Source of the DNA: Sphingomonas sp.
GTDB taxonomy: Bacteria; Pseudomonadota; Alphaproteobacteria; Sphingomonadales; Sphingomonadaceae
Reading direction: 5' to 3'
Assembly: GCA_025935515.1 (NCBI GenBank)
Contig: JAICVC010000050.1
Location: 1 to 12,301 of the forward strand
DNA length: 12,301 nt
Positions 6,219 through 12,301 of this stretch are shown piece after piece; the stretch's first letter is position 1, and each line of letters begins with the position of its first letter. The notes below the pieces were generated by a model, which was not told the DNA's origin, searched no databases, and was given only the letters and a program-made list of their open reading frames with translations. The position numbers and the translations under genes are program-made.

Positions 6219-6755
6219 TCATCGTGCGCGAACTTTACGCCGCAGGATGAGGTACAGGCTGCCGCCGCCGCCGTGGCGGCGATGCGCACCCCTGACCGCG
6301 GCGATGTCCGAGGAATGGCGCGATGCAGCGAGCCAGTCGTGAACCGCGGCGCGGATGCGGCCGCGCTGGACCGGCGGATCGCCGGGGCGATGGTGGCCAG
6401 TGATCAGCAGCACGAGGCGGTCGCCGCGCGCGATGGCGGTCTCGAGGGTTCGGTCGATCGCAGCCCAGGCGGTATCGAGGCTCATCCCATGCAGATCGAG
6501 CACGCGGTCAGGCTCGACCGCGCCGCCCCGAAGCCGCTTGTCCCAGCTGCCGTCCAGCGTTTTCTCGGCGATCGGCACGGCACGGGGGCGCGCCGCGTGG
6601 CGGTGCGCGGCTGCTACCTGTCGCTTGCCGACCTCGACCGCCTTCGCCGATTCTCCTCCCCGGTTCGGTAAGGATTGCGGGTCGCGCGACAATGGCCTGA
6701 TGGTGGACGCGACGCGCCCCCACAACTCAGCCTCTTCAGGGCTGAGCGAGCGCAC
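6219..6755 (-). CDS. Smr-domain protein (putative endonuclease fold)
   Basis: This is a 178-aa protein with a C-terminal Smr domain, a fold shared with MutS2 tails that binds or nicks branched DNA or cleaves RNA; the role of the alphaproteobacterial stand-alone form is unclear. The Smr domain spans about 82-173: LDLHGMS at 86-92 is the family signature, RGRIRAAVHDWL at 131-142 matches the conserved R..V..WL helix, and GGGGSLYLILRR ends the domain. The usual TGKG loop reads TGHH at 119-122. The N-terminus has the conserved SPEEAELWGRV helix (5-15), which supports the GTG start at 6755; that start lies inside mltA and overlaps it by 20 nt. A TTG ten codons later has AGAGG upstream and is the alternative. 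It is the last gene of the Tim44-mltA-smr operon. There is no sign of decay. Confidence 0.85.
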   Translation of the reverse strand: MRSLSPEEAELWGRVASTIRPLSRDPQSLPNRGGESAKAVEVGKRQVAAAHRHAARPRAVPIAEKTLDGSWDKRLRGGAVEPDRVLDLHGMSLDTAWAAIDRTLETAIARGDRLVLLITGHHRPGDPPVQRGRIRAAVHDWLAASRHSSDIAAVRGAHRRHGGGGSLYLILRRKVRAR

Positions 6756-7929
6756 GGGCGGCGGTGCCCTTCGGCACCAGGACCAGCGCCTCGCCGGACG
6801 CGGACATGCCGCCGGCAGTGGCGACCGCCTCCGGCCCGGCGCCCCAGAAGGTGTCGAAGCGGTTGGGGCCCTTGATCGCGCCGCCGGTATCCTGGGCGAT
6901 CCAGATCCCGTCGATTTCGTGGCGGTCGGCCTTGTCCAGGTAGATCGGCGCGCCGAGCGGCACGTAATTGGGGTCGGTGGCGACGCTCGCGCGGGGCGTT
7001 ACGGGCACATTCAAGGCTCCGAGCGGGCCCGGTCCCGTCAGTTCCTTGAGGAACACGTAGGAGAGGTTCTCGCGCATCAGCGCTCGCCCCTGCTCGGGAT
7101 TGGCGCGGATCCAGTCCTTGATCGCCTGCATGTTGGCGCCGCCGGGCGGCAGGATGCCACGGTCGCGCAAGAGCCGTCCGATCGCGACGTAATCGCGCCC
7201 GTTCTGCCCGGCATAACCGACCCGCATCACCGTGCCGTCGTCGAAGCGGACCCGGCCGGAGCCCTGGATTTCGAGAAAGAAGAGATCGACCGGGTCCTTC
7301 GCCCAAACCAGCTCGAGCCCCCTGCCGGCGAGCGCTCCGTCATCGATCTCGCCGCGCGTGAAATACAGGACACAAGCGCCGGTCGCATCGATCCGTCCGC
7401 GGCCGGTGGTTCCGTCCGCCTTGGTGCAGCGGATGAGGTCAGATGGCAGCCGGTAGAGCGGGACATAGCCCGGCTGCGGCGTCCGCGAGCCTTCGATCTC
7501 CGGCTCGTAATAGCCGGTGGCGAACGCGCGCCCGTCCCCCACTTTCACCCAGTCGAAACCATAATAGAAAAACCCCGGCGCATAGCCTGGGTCCATCGTC
7601 GTGGCCTGGGTGCACAACGGCAGCCAGTCGCCGGCTTGAGTCAGACCGGAGGCGTCGGTGCGGCGGATCAATGCCGGGCAACTTGTCCGGAAGGCCGCCA
7701 GTGCCCGCTGCGCTTCGTCGGCCTTGAGCACACGCGGTGCTTCGAGCTTGATGCCGGTCTCGACCGCATTGCGGCCGACCGGGGGCGGGGGCGGGACCAG
7801 TACAGGCGGTGAAACCGGCGCGGGCGCGGTCGGCGGCACTTGCGCTTCAGGGGGCGGTGCGGGCTTCGTGGCGCATGCCGCAAGCAGAGCAAAGGACGCG
7901 GCGAGAGCCGCGCGAGCGAGCAGCCTCAC
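6736..7929 (-). CDS. mltA: Membrane-bound lytic murein transglycosylase A (lipoprotein)
   Basis: MltA cleaves the glycan strand of peptidoglycan between MurNAc and GlcNAc, leaving 1,6-anhydroMurNAc ends, from the periplasmic face of the outer membrane. The protein is 397 aa. The GTG at 7929 is chosen because it gives a lipoprotein signal (residues 1-18, lipobox LAAC with Cys19), overlaps the upstream stop as GTGA, and has GAGGAAGA just upstream; an ATG at 7998 would put a charged stretch before the signal. Residues 21-51 are a Pro-rich linker. The MltA domain follows (about 85-300), with GYYEPEIEGS at 139-148 and FFLEIQGSG at 217-225. The C-terminal 3D domain (about 315-387) carries AQDTGGAIKG with Asp347 and RFDTFWG with Asp359, acidic residues typical of the active site. 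It is the middle gene of the Tim44-mltA-smr operon. Confidence 0.93.
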   Translation of the reverse strand: MRLLARAALAASFALLAACATKPAPPPEAQVPPTAPAPVSPPVLVPPPPPVGRNAVETGIKLEAPRVLKADEAQRALAAFRTSCPALIRRTDASGLTQAGDWLPLCTQATTMDPGYAPGFFYYGFDWVKVGDGRAFATGYYEPEIEGSRTPQPGYVPLYRLPSDLIRCTKADGTTGRGRIDATGACVLYFTRGEIDDGALAGRGLELVWAKDPVDLFFLEIQGSGRVRFDDGTVMRVGYAGQNGRDYVAIGRLLRDRGILPPGGANMQAIKDWIRANPEQGRALMRENLSYVFLKELTGPGPLGALNVPVTPRASVATDPNYVPLGAPIYLDKADRHEIDGIWIAQDTGGAIKGPNRFDTFWGAGPEAVATAGGMSASGEALVLVPKGTAARALAQP

Positions 7930-8579
7930 TCTTCCTCGTCGGTCTCGATCAGCAGCCAGTTCGGGTCGCGCGAGCCGGTGTCCCGGCGGAAGGTCCACAA
8001 GTCGCGGGTCTGCACGGCGTCGCTCAATGATCCGGCGACCACCTGCCCTTCCGAATTACGCGTGACGGCGGCTATATCGGCCTCGAAACGAACCGTGAGG
8101 ACAGCAAGCCCGCGCTCGAGCGTCGCTTCGGAAATCACGGCCTGGTCGATCGTGACGAGGCGATTGTCGAGCGTCAGTCCATCCTTGCGGCGCTGCTCGA
8201 CCGCGCCGGCGAAAGCCTCGCGGACATGCGCGTCGACATGGCTGTCGAGCGCGTCCAGATCGCCTTTCCAGAAGGCTTCAAGAATCATTCGGTACGCCGA
8301 CTTGGCGCCATCGAGGAATCGCGCGACGTCGAAGCTGGGGTCGGCGGCGAGGATCGCGCGAACGCCCGGCCCGGCGGTCGGCACATAAGCGAGGTCGCCG
8401 GCGTCCGCCGCGGCCGGCTGGCTGACGGCTGGCTGGGTCACCTGCGGCGCGGCGCGCGCATCGGACTCCGCCGGCTTCAGGATCGGCTGCTGCTCATGCC
8501 CGGTGCGCTCCCCGAGCACGCTGTACAGCCGGAGCCCGATGAACAGGGCAACCAGGGCGAGGATAACGATGACGGCCAA
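7926..8579 (-). CDS. Tim44-like domain protein, inner-membrane anchored
   Basis: This is a 217-aa protein with a Tim44-like domain. Mitochondrial Tim44 tethers Hsp70 at the import pore; the bacterial relatives are membrane-associated and of poorly known function. Residues 2-20 (AVIVILALVALFIGLRLYS) form a membrane anchor. A low-complexity Pro/Ala/Gln linker runs to about 62, and the Tim44 domain covers about 72-214 (FLDGAKSAYRMILEAFWKGD at 88-107 is the typical first helix). The start is TTG at 8579: AGGA lies 7 nt upstream and a TAG stop sits four codons before it, so no ATG is available. It is first in the operon; its TGA overlaps the mltA GTG. It faces secB across a 181-bp divergent promoter region, which suggests, but does not show, a link to protein export. 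Confidence 0.88.
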   Translation of the reverse strand: MAVIVILALVALFIGLRLYSVLGERTGHEQQPILKPAESDARAAPQVTQPAVSQPAAADAGDLAYVPTAGPGVRAILAADPSFDVARFLDGAKSAYRMILEAFWKGDLDALDSHVDAHVREAFAGAVEQRRKDGLTLDNRLVTIDQAVISEATLERGLAVLTVRFEADIAAVTRNSEGQVVAGSLSDAVQTRDLWTFRRDTGSRDPNWLLIETDEEE

Positions 8580-8606
8580 CTTCAGGTCCTATGCGGTTCG
8601 GGCACC

Positions 8607-8636
8607 AACATAGTGCGCTTATCGTAAATATTCCAA
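8607..8636 (-). promoter_or_regulatory. Candidate promoter for the Tim44-mltA-smr operon
   Basis: Read on the minus strand, TTGGAA (8636-8631) and TATGTT (8612-8607) are separated by 18 bp and resemble -35 and -10 hexamers. The predicted transcript start would be about 20 nt before the TTG at 8579. Spacing and position fit, but the match is by eye. Confidence 0.38.
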
Positions 8637-8682
8637 CACCACCCAACGCACGAGCGTGCCATTGCGCCCCATAAATGTGGCT

Positions 8683-8729
8683 GCTAGGCGCCCGAGGCTG
8701 AAACGCCGCAACTTTTCGGCGCCTCCAGC
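8683..8729 (+). promoter_or_regulatory. Competing hairpins in the secB leader
   Basis: AGGCGCC (8686-8692) pairs with GGCGCCT (8718-8724); the stem extends by GCT/AGC across a 2-nt bulge. Inside it, CGCCG (8704-8708) can instead pair with CGGCG (8717-8721) around an 8-nt loop. The two stems share bases 8718-8721 and exclude each other. The ribosome site AAGGA (8747-8751) is outside both. Such a layout can be an attenuator-like leader, but in GC-rich DNA it may also be chance. Confidence 0.28.
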
Positions 8730-8760
8730 ACAGCACAACATTCTGTAAGGACAGCGATTC

Positions 8761-9285
8761 ATGGCGGACGAGCAACAGGGCGCAGGCGGCAATGGCTCGG
8801 ACGACAACGGGCAGCCGCAGGTTTCCATCCTCGCACAATATGTGAAGGACCTGTCGGTCGAGAACCCGAGCGCGCCCCAGGTCTATTCGTGGCAGGTCCA
8901 GCCGCAGCTCGACGTTCAGTTCAACCTTAATGTCGAAGGCGCGCAGGAAGGCGTGCACGAAGTCACGCTCAAGTTCGACATTTCCGCGCGCTCGGAAAAC
9001 GGCGTTCATTTCGTCGTCGACCTCAGCTACGCGGGCCTGTTCGCGCTCCGCAACATCCCCCAGGAGGCACTTCCGCCATTCCTGATGATCGAGGCGCCGC
9101 GGCTACTCTTCCCGTTCGCCCGGCAGGTGATTTCTGATGCCGTCTCCAGCACCGGCTTCCCGCCGCTGATGCTCGATCCGATCGACTTCGCCTCGGCCTA
9201 CATGGCGCAGCTGGAAGCCACTCAGCAGCAGCAGGACGCGGCGGGGGGCAACGGCGGGAACGAGCAGGCCCCGACCGAAGCCTGA
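8761..9285 (+). CDS. secB: Protein-export chaperone SecB
   Basis: SecB is a cytoplasmic homotetrameric chaperone that keeps preproteins unfolded and hands them to SecA for export through SecYEG. The protein is 174 aa, slightly long for the family because of a Gly/Asp-rich N-terminal tail (about 1-17) and a Gln/Gly-rich C-terminal tail (about 155-174). The core shows the SecB pattern: ILAQYVKDLSVENPSAP at 23-39, the alternating beta strands of VQPQLDVQFNLNVE, YAGLFALRNIP at 90-100, and the highly conserved IEAPRLLFPFARQVISD. AAGGA lies 9 nt before the ATG. It is followed after 25 bp by murJ and then trpS on the same strand, so a secB-murJ-trpS operon is likely. It diverges from the Tim44-like gene, a linkage common in alphaproteobacteria. 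Confidence 0.96.
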   Translation: MADEQQGAGGNGSDDNGQPQVSILAQYVKDLSVENPSAPQVYSWQVQPQLDVQFNLNVEGAQEGVHEVTLKFDISARSENGVHFVVDLSYAGLFALRNIPQEALPPFLMIEAPRLLFPFARQVISDAVSSTGFPPLMLDPIDFASAYMAQLEATQQQQDAAGGNGGNEQAPTEA

Positions 9286-9310
9286 CGCGGCTTTCCCCGG
9301 GGCGGGCGCG

Positions 9311-10873
9311 ATGAACCTCATCAAGTCGACCGGAACGATCGGCGGGCTGACGATGGTCAGCCGAATCGCCGGCTTCGCCCGCGAGATGCTGATGTCGCGC
9401 ATCCTCGGCGCGGGCGTCTATACCGATGCGTTCTACGTCGCCTTCCGGCTCCCCAACACCTTTCGGCGGCTGTTCGGCGAAGGCGCCTTTTCGGCCGGAT
9501 TCGTCCCGCTCTACAGCCAGCGGCTCCAGTCGGGCGGCGAGGACGCGGCCAAGCTTTTCTCGGAAGAAGTCCTGGCGGTCTTCCTTCCGACTTTGATCCT
9601 GTTCAGCGTGTTGTTCATTGCGCTGATGAAGCCCTTCATCTGGGCGATCACCGGCTGGCACGGCGAACAACTCGGCTTCGGCACGTTCCTCACGCAGATC
9701 ACCTTCCCCTATCTGCTGCTGATCAGCCTGGTTTCGCTCTTTTCGGGAATCCTCAACAGCATCGCGCGTTTCACCGCCGCCGCCTTCGCGCCGGCACTGC
9801 TCAACCTCGCGATGCTGACGGCGCTGCTGATCTTCCGCGAGGGCGGGCCGGTGACTGCGACGGCGCTTGCCGCGGCGGTGACGGTCGGCGGGGTGCTCCA
9901 GCTCGGCCTGCTGATCGCAGCCTGCAAGCGCGCGGGCATCGTCCTGAAAGTCCGGCGCCCGCGCCTCACTCCCGGAGTCCGCCAATTCGTCCGGGTGGTC
10001 ATTCCGGCGACGCTGGGCGCCGGCGTCTATCAGGTCAGCGTGTTCATCGACACGTTCTTCCTGACCCGCATCGGCACCGGTGCCGTGAGCTGGTTCAACT
10101 ATGCCGACCGTTTGAACCAGCTGCCGCTGGGCGTCATCGGCGCGGCGATCGGCACCGCGATCCTCCCGCAGGTCAGCCGTCATGTCGACATCGGCGAGGC
10201 CGACGCGGCGGCGCGGGTTCAGGGCCAGGCCGCCGAACTGGCGATGCTGCTGTGCCTGCCGGCCGCACTGGCTTTGGCGGTGACCTCCCTGCCCCTCGTG
10301 TCGGCGATCTTCGAGGCCGGACGGTTCAATGCCGAGGATGCGCGCAACACCGCGCTCACCCTTTCCCTGATCGCGCTGGGACTGCCAGCCTACGTGCTGG
10401 TGAAGGTCCTGACGCCCGGCTTCTACGCAAGGCGCGACACCGCGACACCGGTGAAGGTCGCGGTGGTCGTCCTGGTCGTGAACGTCGTACTCAATTTCCT
10501 GCTGATCTGGGGGCTGGGGCTCGGCATCGGCGGTCTCGCCGCGGCGGTGGCGATCAGCTCGTGGCTCAATTGCCTGATCCTCTATGCCCTGCTCCATCGG
10601 CGCGGGCATTTCCGGATCCAGAAGTGGCTGGCCTCGCGGCTCGTCCGTCAACTCATCGCGGCGCTCGGCATGGTCGTGGCCTTGATCGCCGTCCGCACGG
10701 CGCTGGCGGGATGGTTCGTCGGCTCGGCCGGCCATCGCCTGGCGGGCGTCGCCGCGATCGTCGGCGCGGGCTTGATCGTTTATTTCCCGCTGGTCTGGAT
10801 CCTTGGCGGCACGGACCGCGAAGAGTTGAAGTCGCTGCTCCGCCGCAGAAGGCCCTACACCGATGCCGGATAA
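9311..10873 (+). CDS. murJ: Lipid II flippase MurJ (MviN)
   Basis: MurJ is an inner-membrane flippase of the MOP superfamily that moves lipid II, the peptidoglycan precursor, to the periplasmic side; it is usually essential. The protein is 520 aa, with about 14 hydrophobic segments from residue 5 to about 500. Residues known to matter in E. coli MurJ are present at the same positions near the N-terminus: Arg18, Arg24, Asp39, Arg52 and Glu57, within GFAREMLMSRILGAG and RLPNTFRRLFGEGAFS. NYADRLNQLPLGVIG at 263-277 holds the cavity Asp266-Arg267 pair. The ATG at 9311 follows secB by 25 bp with a poor GGGGCGGG ribosome site. The end overlaps trpS by 11 nt, which suggests translational coupling. 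There is no sign of truncation. Confidence 0.96.
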   Translation: MNLIKSTGTIGGLTMVSRIAGFAREMLMSRILGAGVYTDAFYVAFRLPNTFRRLFGEGAFSAGFVPLYSQRLQSGGEDAAKLFSEEVLAVFLPTLILFSVLFIALMKPFIWAITGWHGEQLGFGTFLTQITFPYLLLISLVSLFSGILNSIARFTAAAFAPALLNLAMLTALLIFREGGPVTATALAAAVTVGGVLQLGLLIAACKRAGIVLKVRRPRLTPGVRQFVRVVIPATLGAGVYQVSVFIDTFFLTRIGTGAVSWFNYADRLNQLPLGVIGAAIGTAILPQVSRHVDIGEADAAARVQGQAAELAMLLCLPAALALAVTSLPLVSAIFEAGRFNAEDARNTALTLSLIALGLPAYVLVKVLTPGFYARRDTATPVKVAVVVLVVNVVLNFLLIWGLGLGIGGLAAAVAISSWLNCLILYALLHRRGHFRIQKWLASRLVRQLIAALGMVVALIAVRTALAGWFVGSAGHRLAGVAAIVGAGLIVYFPLVWILGGTDREELKSLLRRRRPYTDAG

Positions 10874-11870
10874 GATGCGGGTGGTTTCCGGGATCCAGCC
10901 GACCGGCGGATTGCACCTCGGCAATCTGCTGGGCGCGATCCTGCGCTGGGTCCGCATGCAGGACGAGGCGCAGTGCCTGTTCTTCCTCGCCGACCTCCAT
11001 GCATTAACGGTCGACGTCGACCCCAAGGAGCTGGCTGCGAACGTCCGCGAAATGGCTGCCGCGCTGATCGCCAGCGGGATCGATCCGGCGAGGTCGATTC
11101 TGTTCCAGCAAAGCGCGATTCCGGCCCATTCCGAGCTTGCCTGGATATTGCAGGGCACCGCGCGCTGGGGCTGGGTCAACCGCATGACCCAGTGGAAGGA
11201 CAAGGCTGGCAAGAACCGCGAGGGCTCCTCGGTCGGATTGTTCACCTACCCTGTCCTGCAGGCCGCCGACATCCTGCTCTACAAGGCGACCCACGTTCCG
11301 GTCGGCGAGGACCAGAAGCAGCATGTCGAGCTGACCCGCGACATCGCGATCAAGTTCAACACCGACTTCGATGTCGACCTGTTCGTGCCGCCAGAGCCGT
11401 TCATCGGCGGCGGCACCGCCGCTAGGGTGATGAGCCTTCGCGACGGCAGGTCGAAGATGTCGAAGACCGACCCGTCGGAGATGAGCCGGATCCACCTCAC
11501 CGACAGCAACGACGAGATCGCGCAGAAAATCCGCAAGGCCAAGACCGACCCCGATCCCCTGCCCGCCGATCCGGCCGGCCTGGACGGCCGCCCCGAGGCG
11601 AAGAACCTGGTCGGCATCTACGGCGCCGTCACCGGCGAGAGCGTCGAGCAGGTGCTCGGCCGGTTCGCGGGCCAGGGCTTCGGGGCGTTCAAGCCCGCCC
11701 TCGCCGAAGTCCTGGTCGGCCTGCTCCAACCCTTGCGCGGCCGCCTCGACGAGTTCCGCCGCGATCCCGCCGAGCTCGACCGCCTGCTTGCAGATGGATC
11801 GGCGCGCGCGGCCGAGCTCGGGGCGCCGACGCTCGCCGAAGCGTACCGAGCGGTCGGCCTACCGCGCTGA
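10863..11870 (+). CDS. trpS: Tryptophanyl-tRNA synthetase
   Basis: This is a class Ic aminoacyl-tRNA synthetase that charges tRNA-Trp with tryptophan in the cytoplasm, using ATP. The length of 335 aa is normal for the bacterial enzyme. The HIGH-type signature is GLHLGN at 16-21, after the conserved VVSGIQPTG. The KMSKS signature is KMSKT at 198-202. The tryptophan pocket and adenylate region is seen in TYPVLQAADILLY at 128-140 and GEDQKQHVELTRDIA at 148-162. The C-terminal helical part (about 205-335) binds the tRNA. The ATG at 10863 lies inside murJ, giving an 11-nt overlap; a second ATG at 10875, one base after the murJ stop, is possible and would remove only four residues. It is the last clear gene of the secB-murJ-trpS run. 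Confidence 0.97.
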   Translation: MPDKMRVVSGIQPTGGLHLGNLLGAILRWVRMQDEAQCLFFLADLHALTVDVDPKELAANVREMAAALIASGIDPARSILFQQSAIPAHSELAWILQGTARWGWVNRMTQWKDKAGKNREGSSVGLFTYPVLQAADILLYKATHVPVGEDQKQHVELTRDIAIKFNTDFDVDLFVPPEPFIGGGTAARVMSLRDGRSKMSKTDPSEMSRIHLTDSNDEIAQKIRKAKTDPDPLPADPAGLDGRPEAKNLVGIYGAVTGESVEQVLGRFAGQGFGAFKPALAEVLVGLLQPLRGRLDEFRRDPAELDRLLADGSARAAELGAPTLAEAYRAVGLPR

Positions 11871-11903
11871 CATCTCGCTTCATCGACGGTTCACGGCATT
11901 TGG

Positions 11904-11912
11904 TGGTATAGG
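11904..11912 (+). promoter_or_regulatory. Candidate extended -10 promoter for the lipoprotein gene
   Basis: TGGTATAGG is an extended -10 type element (TG-N-TATA) about 45 nt before the lipoprotein start and 34 nt after the trpS stop. No convincing -35 is seen. It suggests the lipoprotein gene has its own promoter. Confidence 0.27.
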
Positions 11913-11957
11913 GAAACCGATCAGGTCCTGTCTGCCCGCCGAAGGGAAATGTAAGTG

Positions 11958-12301
11958 ATGCGTATCCATAAGCTTCCAGCCGTCCTTGCGCTTGGCGCCG
12001 CGGCGCTCGCGCTCTCGGCCTGCGCCGAATCGATCAACACCACGGTGTCACGCTACCAGGCGATGCCGGCGCCCCAGGGCCAGACCTTCTTCGTCGTGCC
12101 CGCCGGCGGAATGGCCAACAACGGCGGCCTCGAGTTCCAGCGTTATGCGGGCATCGTCGCCCAGCAGCTGCAGGCCCGAGGTTACACCCCCGCGGCCAAT
12201 GCCCAAAGCGCCAACATGGTCGTGCAGTTCGGCTACGGCGTCGATCGCGGCGAGGTCCGCTACGTCGAGGATCCATTCTACCGCAGCAGCTACGGATACG
12301 G
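11958..12301 (+). CDS. DUF4136-like outer-membrane lipoprotein, N-terminal part (cut by window edge)
   Basis: The first 114 codons are present and the reading frame is open to the window end. Residues 1-21 are a lipoprotein signal (MRIHKLPAVLALG, then a hydrophobic run) with lipobox LSAC and Cys22, so the protein is predicted to be lipid-anchored after processing by Lgt and LspA. The mature part has TFFVVPAGGMANNGGLEF at 44-61, QRYAGIVAQQLQARGYTP at 62-79, and SANMVVQFGYGVDRGEV, the strand-helix-strand pattern of DUF4136-like lipoproteins; a Tyr/Gly-rich tail begins at the edge. GAAGGGA lies 10 nt before the ATG at 11958. The preceding codon is an in-frame GTG (11955), which would give a better spacing, so the start may be one codon earlier. 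The function is unknown. It lies 87 bp after trpS. Confidence 0.78.
   Translation, partial: MRIHKLPAVLALGAAALALSACAESINTTVSRYQAMPAPQGQTFFVVPAGGMANNGGLEFQRYAGIVAQQLQARGYTPAANAQSANMVVQFGYGVDRGEVRYVEDPFYRSSYGY

Noticed and set aside
6185..6230. TTAACC element as a possible CtrA site
   Set aside because: Only one half is present on the minus strand; the second TTAA at 7 nt spacing is missing.
6146..6289. Upstream ATG at 6289 for the GGDEF-EAL gene
   Set aside because: It would add 48 residues and overlap smr; the ATG at 6145 leads straight into the membrane segments.
9023..11245. 740-codon open frame on the minus strand
   Set aside because: It lies antisense to murJ and parts of secB and trpS, which are clear genes. 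Its translation is low-complexity and rich in Arg, Asp, Gln and Ala with no recognisable domain, as expected from a shadow frame in GC-rich DNA.
11849..11866. GCGGT/ACCGC hairpin at the end of trpS as terminator
   Set aside because: It has a 5-bp stem, lies within the coding region and has no T-run.
1..12301. Mobile element, CRISPR, tRNA/rRNA or defence island
   Set aside because: No transposase or integrase, no direct-repeat array, no cloverleaf-like sequence and no defence domain was seen; all coding space is taken up by the listed genes.

Overview
The window is high-GC chromosomal DNA of an alphaproteobacterium, most likely a sphingomonad (order Sphingomonadales). Three things support this: the alphaproteobacterial cluster Tim44-like / mltA / smr facing secB-murJ-trpS, the sphingomonad style of TonB-dependent receptor at the left edge, and proteins rich in Ala, Gly, Asp and Arg. 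This placement comes from recognising proteins and gene order by eye, not from a database search.

Layout. The left edge (1-338, minus) is the N-terminus of a TonB-dependent receptor, running off the window. Its start is preceded by two adjacent dyads of the TACA-N2-TGTA type, typical of BlaI/MecI/CopY repressors. Next is dapE (498-1628, plus; lysine and meso-diaminopimelate synthesis). From about 1710 to 4417 lies an accessory-looking block: an exported DUF1259 protein (minus), a PadR-family regulator (minus) and, divergent from that regulator, an exported two-DTG aspartic protease-like protein (plus). A dyad sits in the 54-bp PadR/protease gap. A membrane-anchored GGDEF-EAL protein (minus) follows.

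The right half is envelope biogenesis and housekeeping. On the minus strand, a Tim44-like protein, the lytic transglycosylase MltA and an Smr-domain protein form an overlapping operon in which all three genes appear to use non-ATG starts. On the plus strand, secB (export chaperone), murJ (lipid II flippase) and trpS (tryptophanyl-tRNA synthetase) are close-packed, with murJ and trpS overlapping by 11 nt. The right edge is the N-terminus of a DUF4136-like lipoprotein, cut by the window end.

Functionally the right half joins protein export (secB), peptidoglycan precursor export (murJ) and peptidoglycan turnover (mltA), and dapE supplies the peptidoglycan diamino acid, so cell-wall and envelope functions dominate. 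No mobile element, CRISPR array, RNA gene or defence cassette was seen, and I found no clear new multi-gene system. The best leads are regulatory: the paired BlaI-type operator at the receptor and the PadR/protease divergon. No gap between genes exceeds 300 bases; the longest (2580-2764, 8580-8760 and 339-497) are described in the entries.
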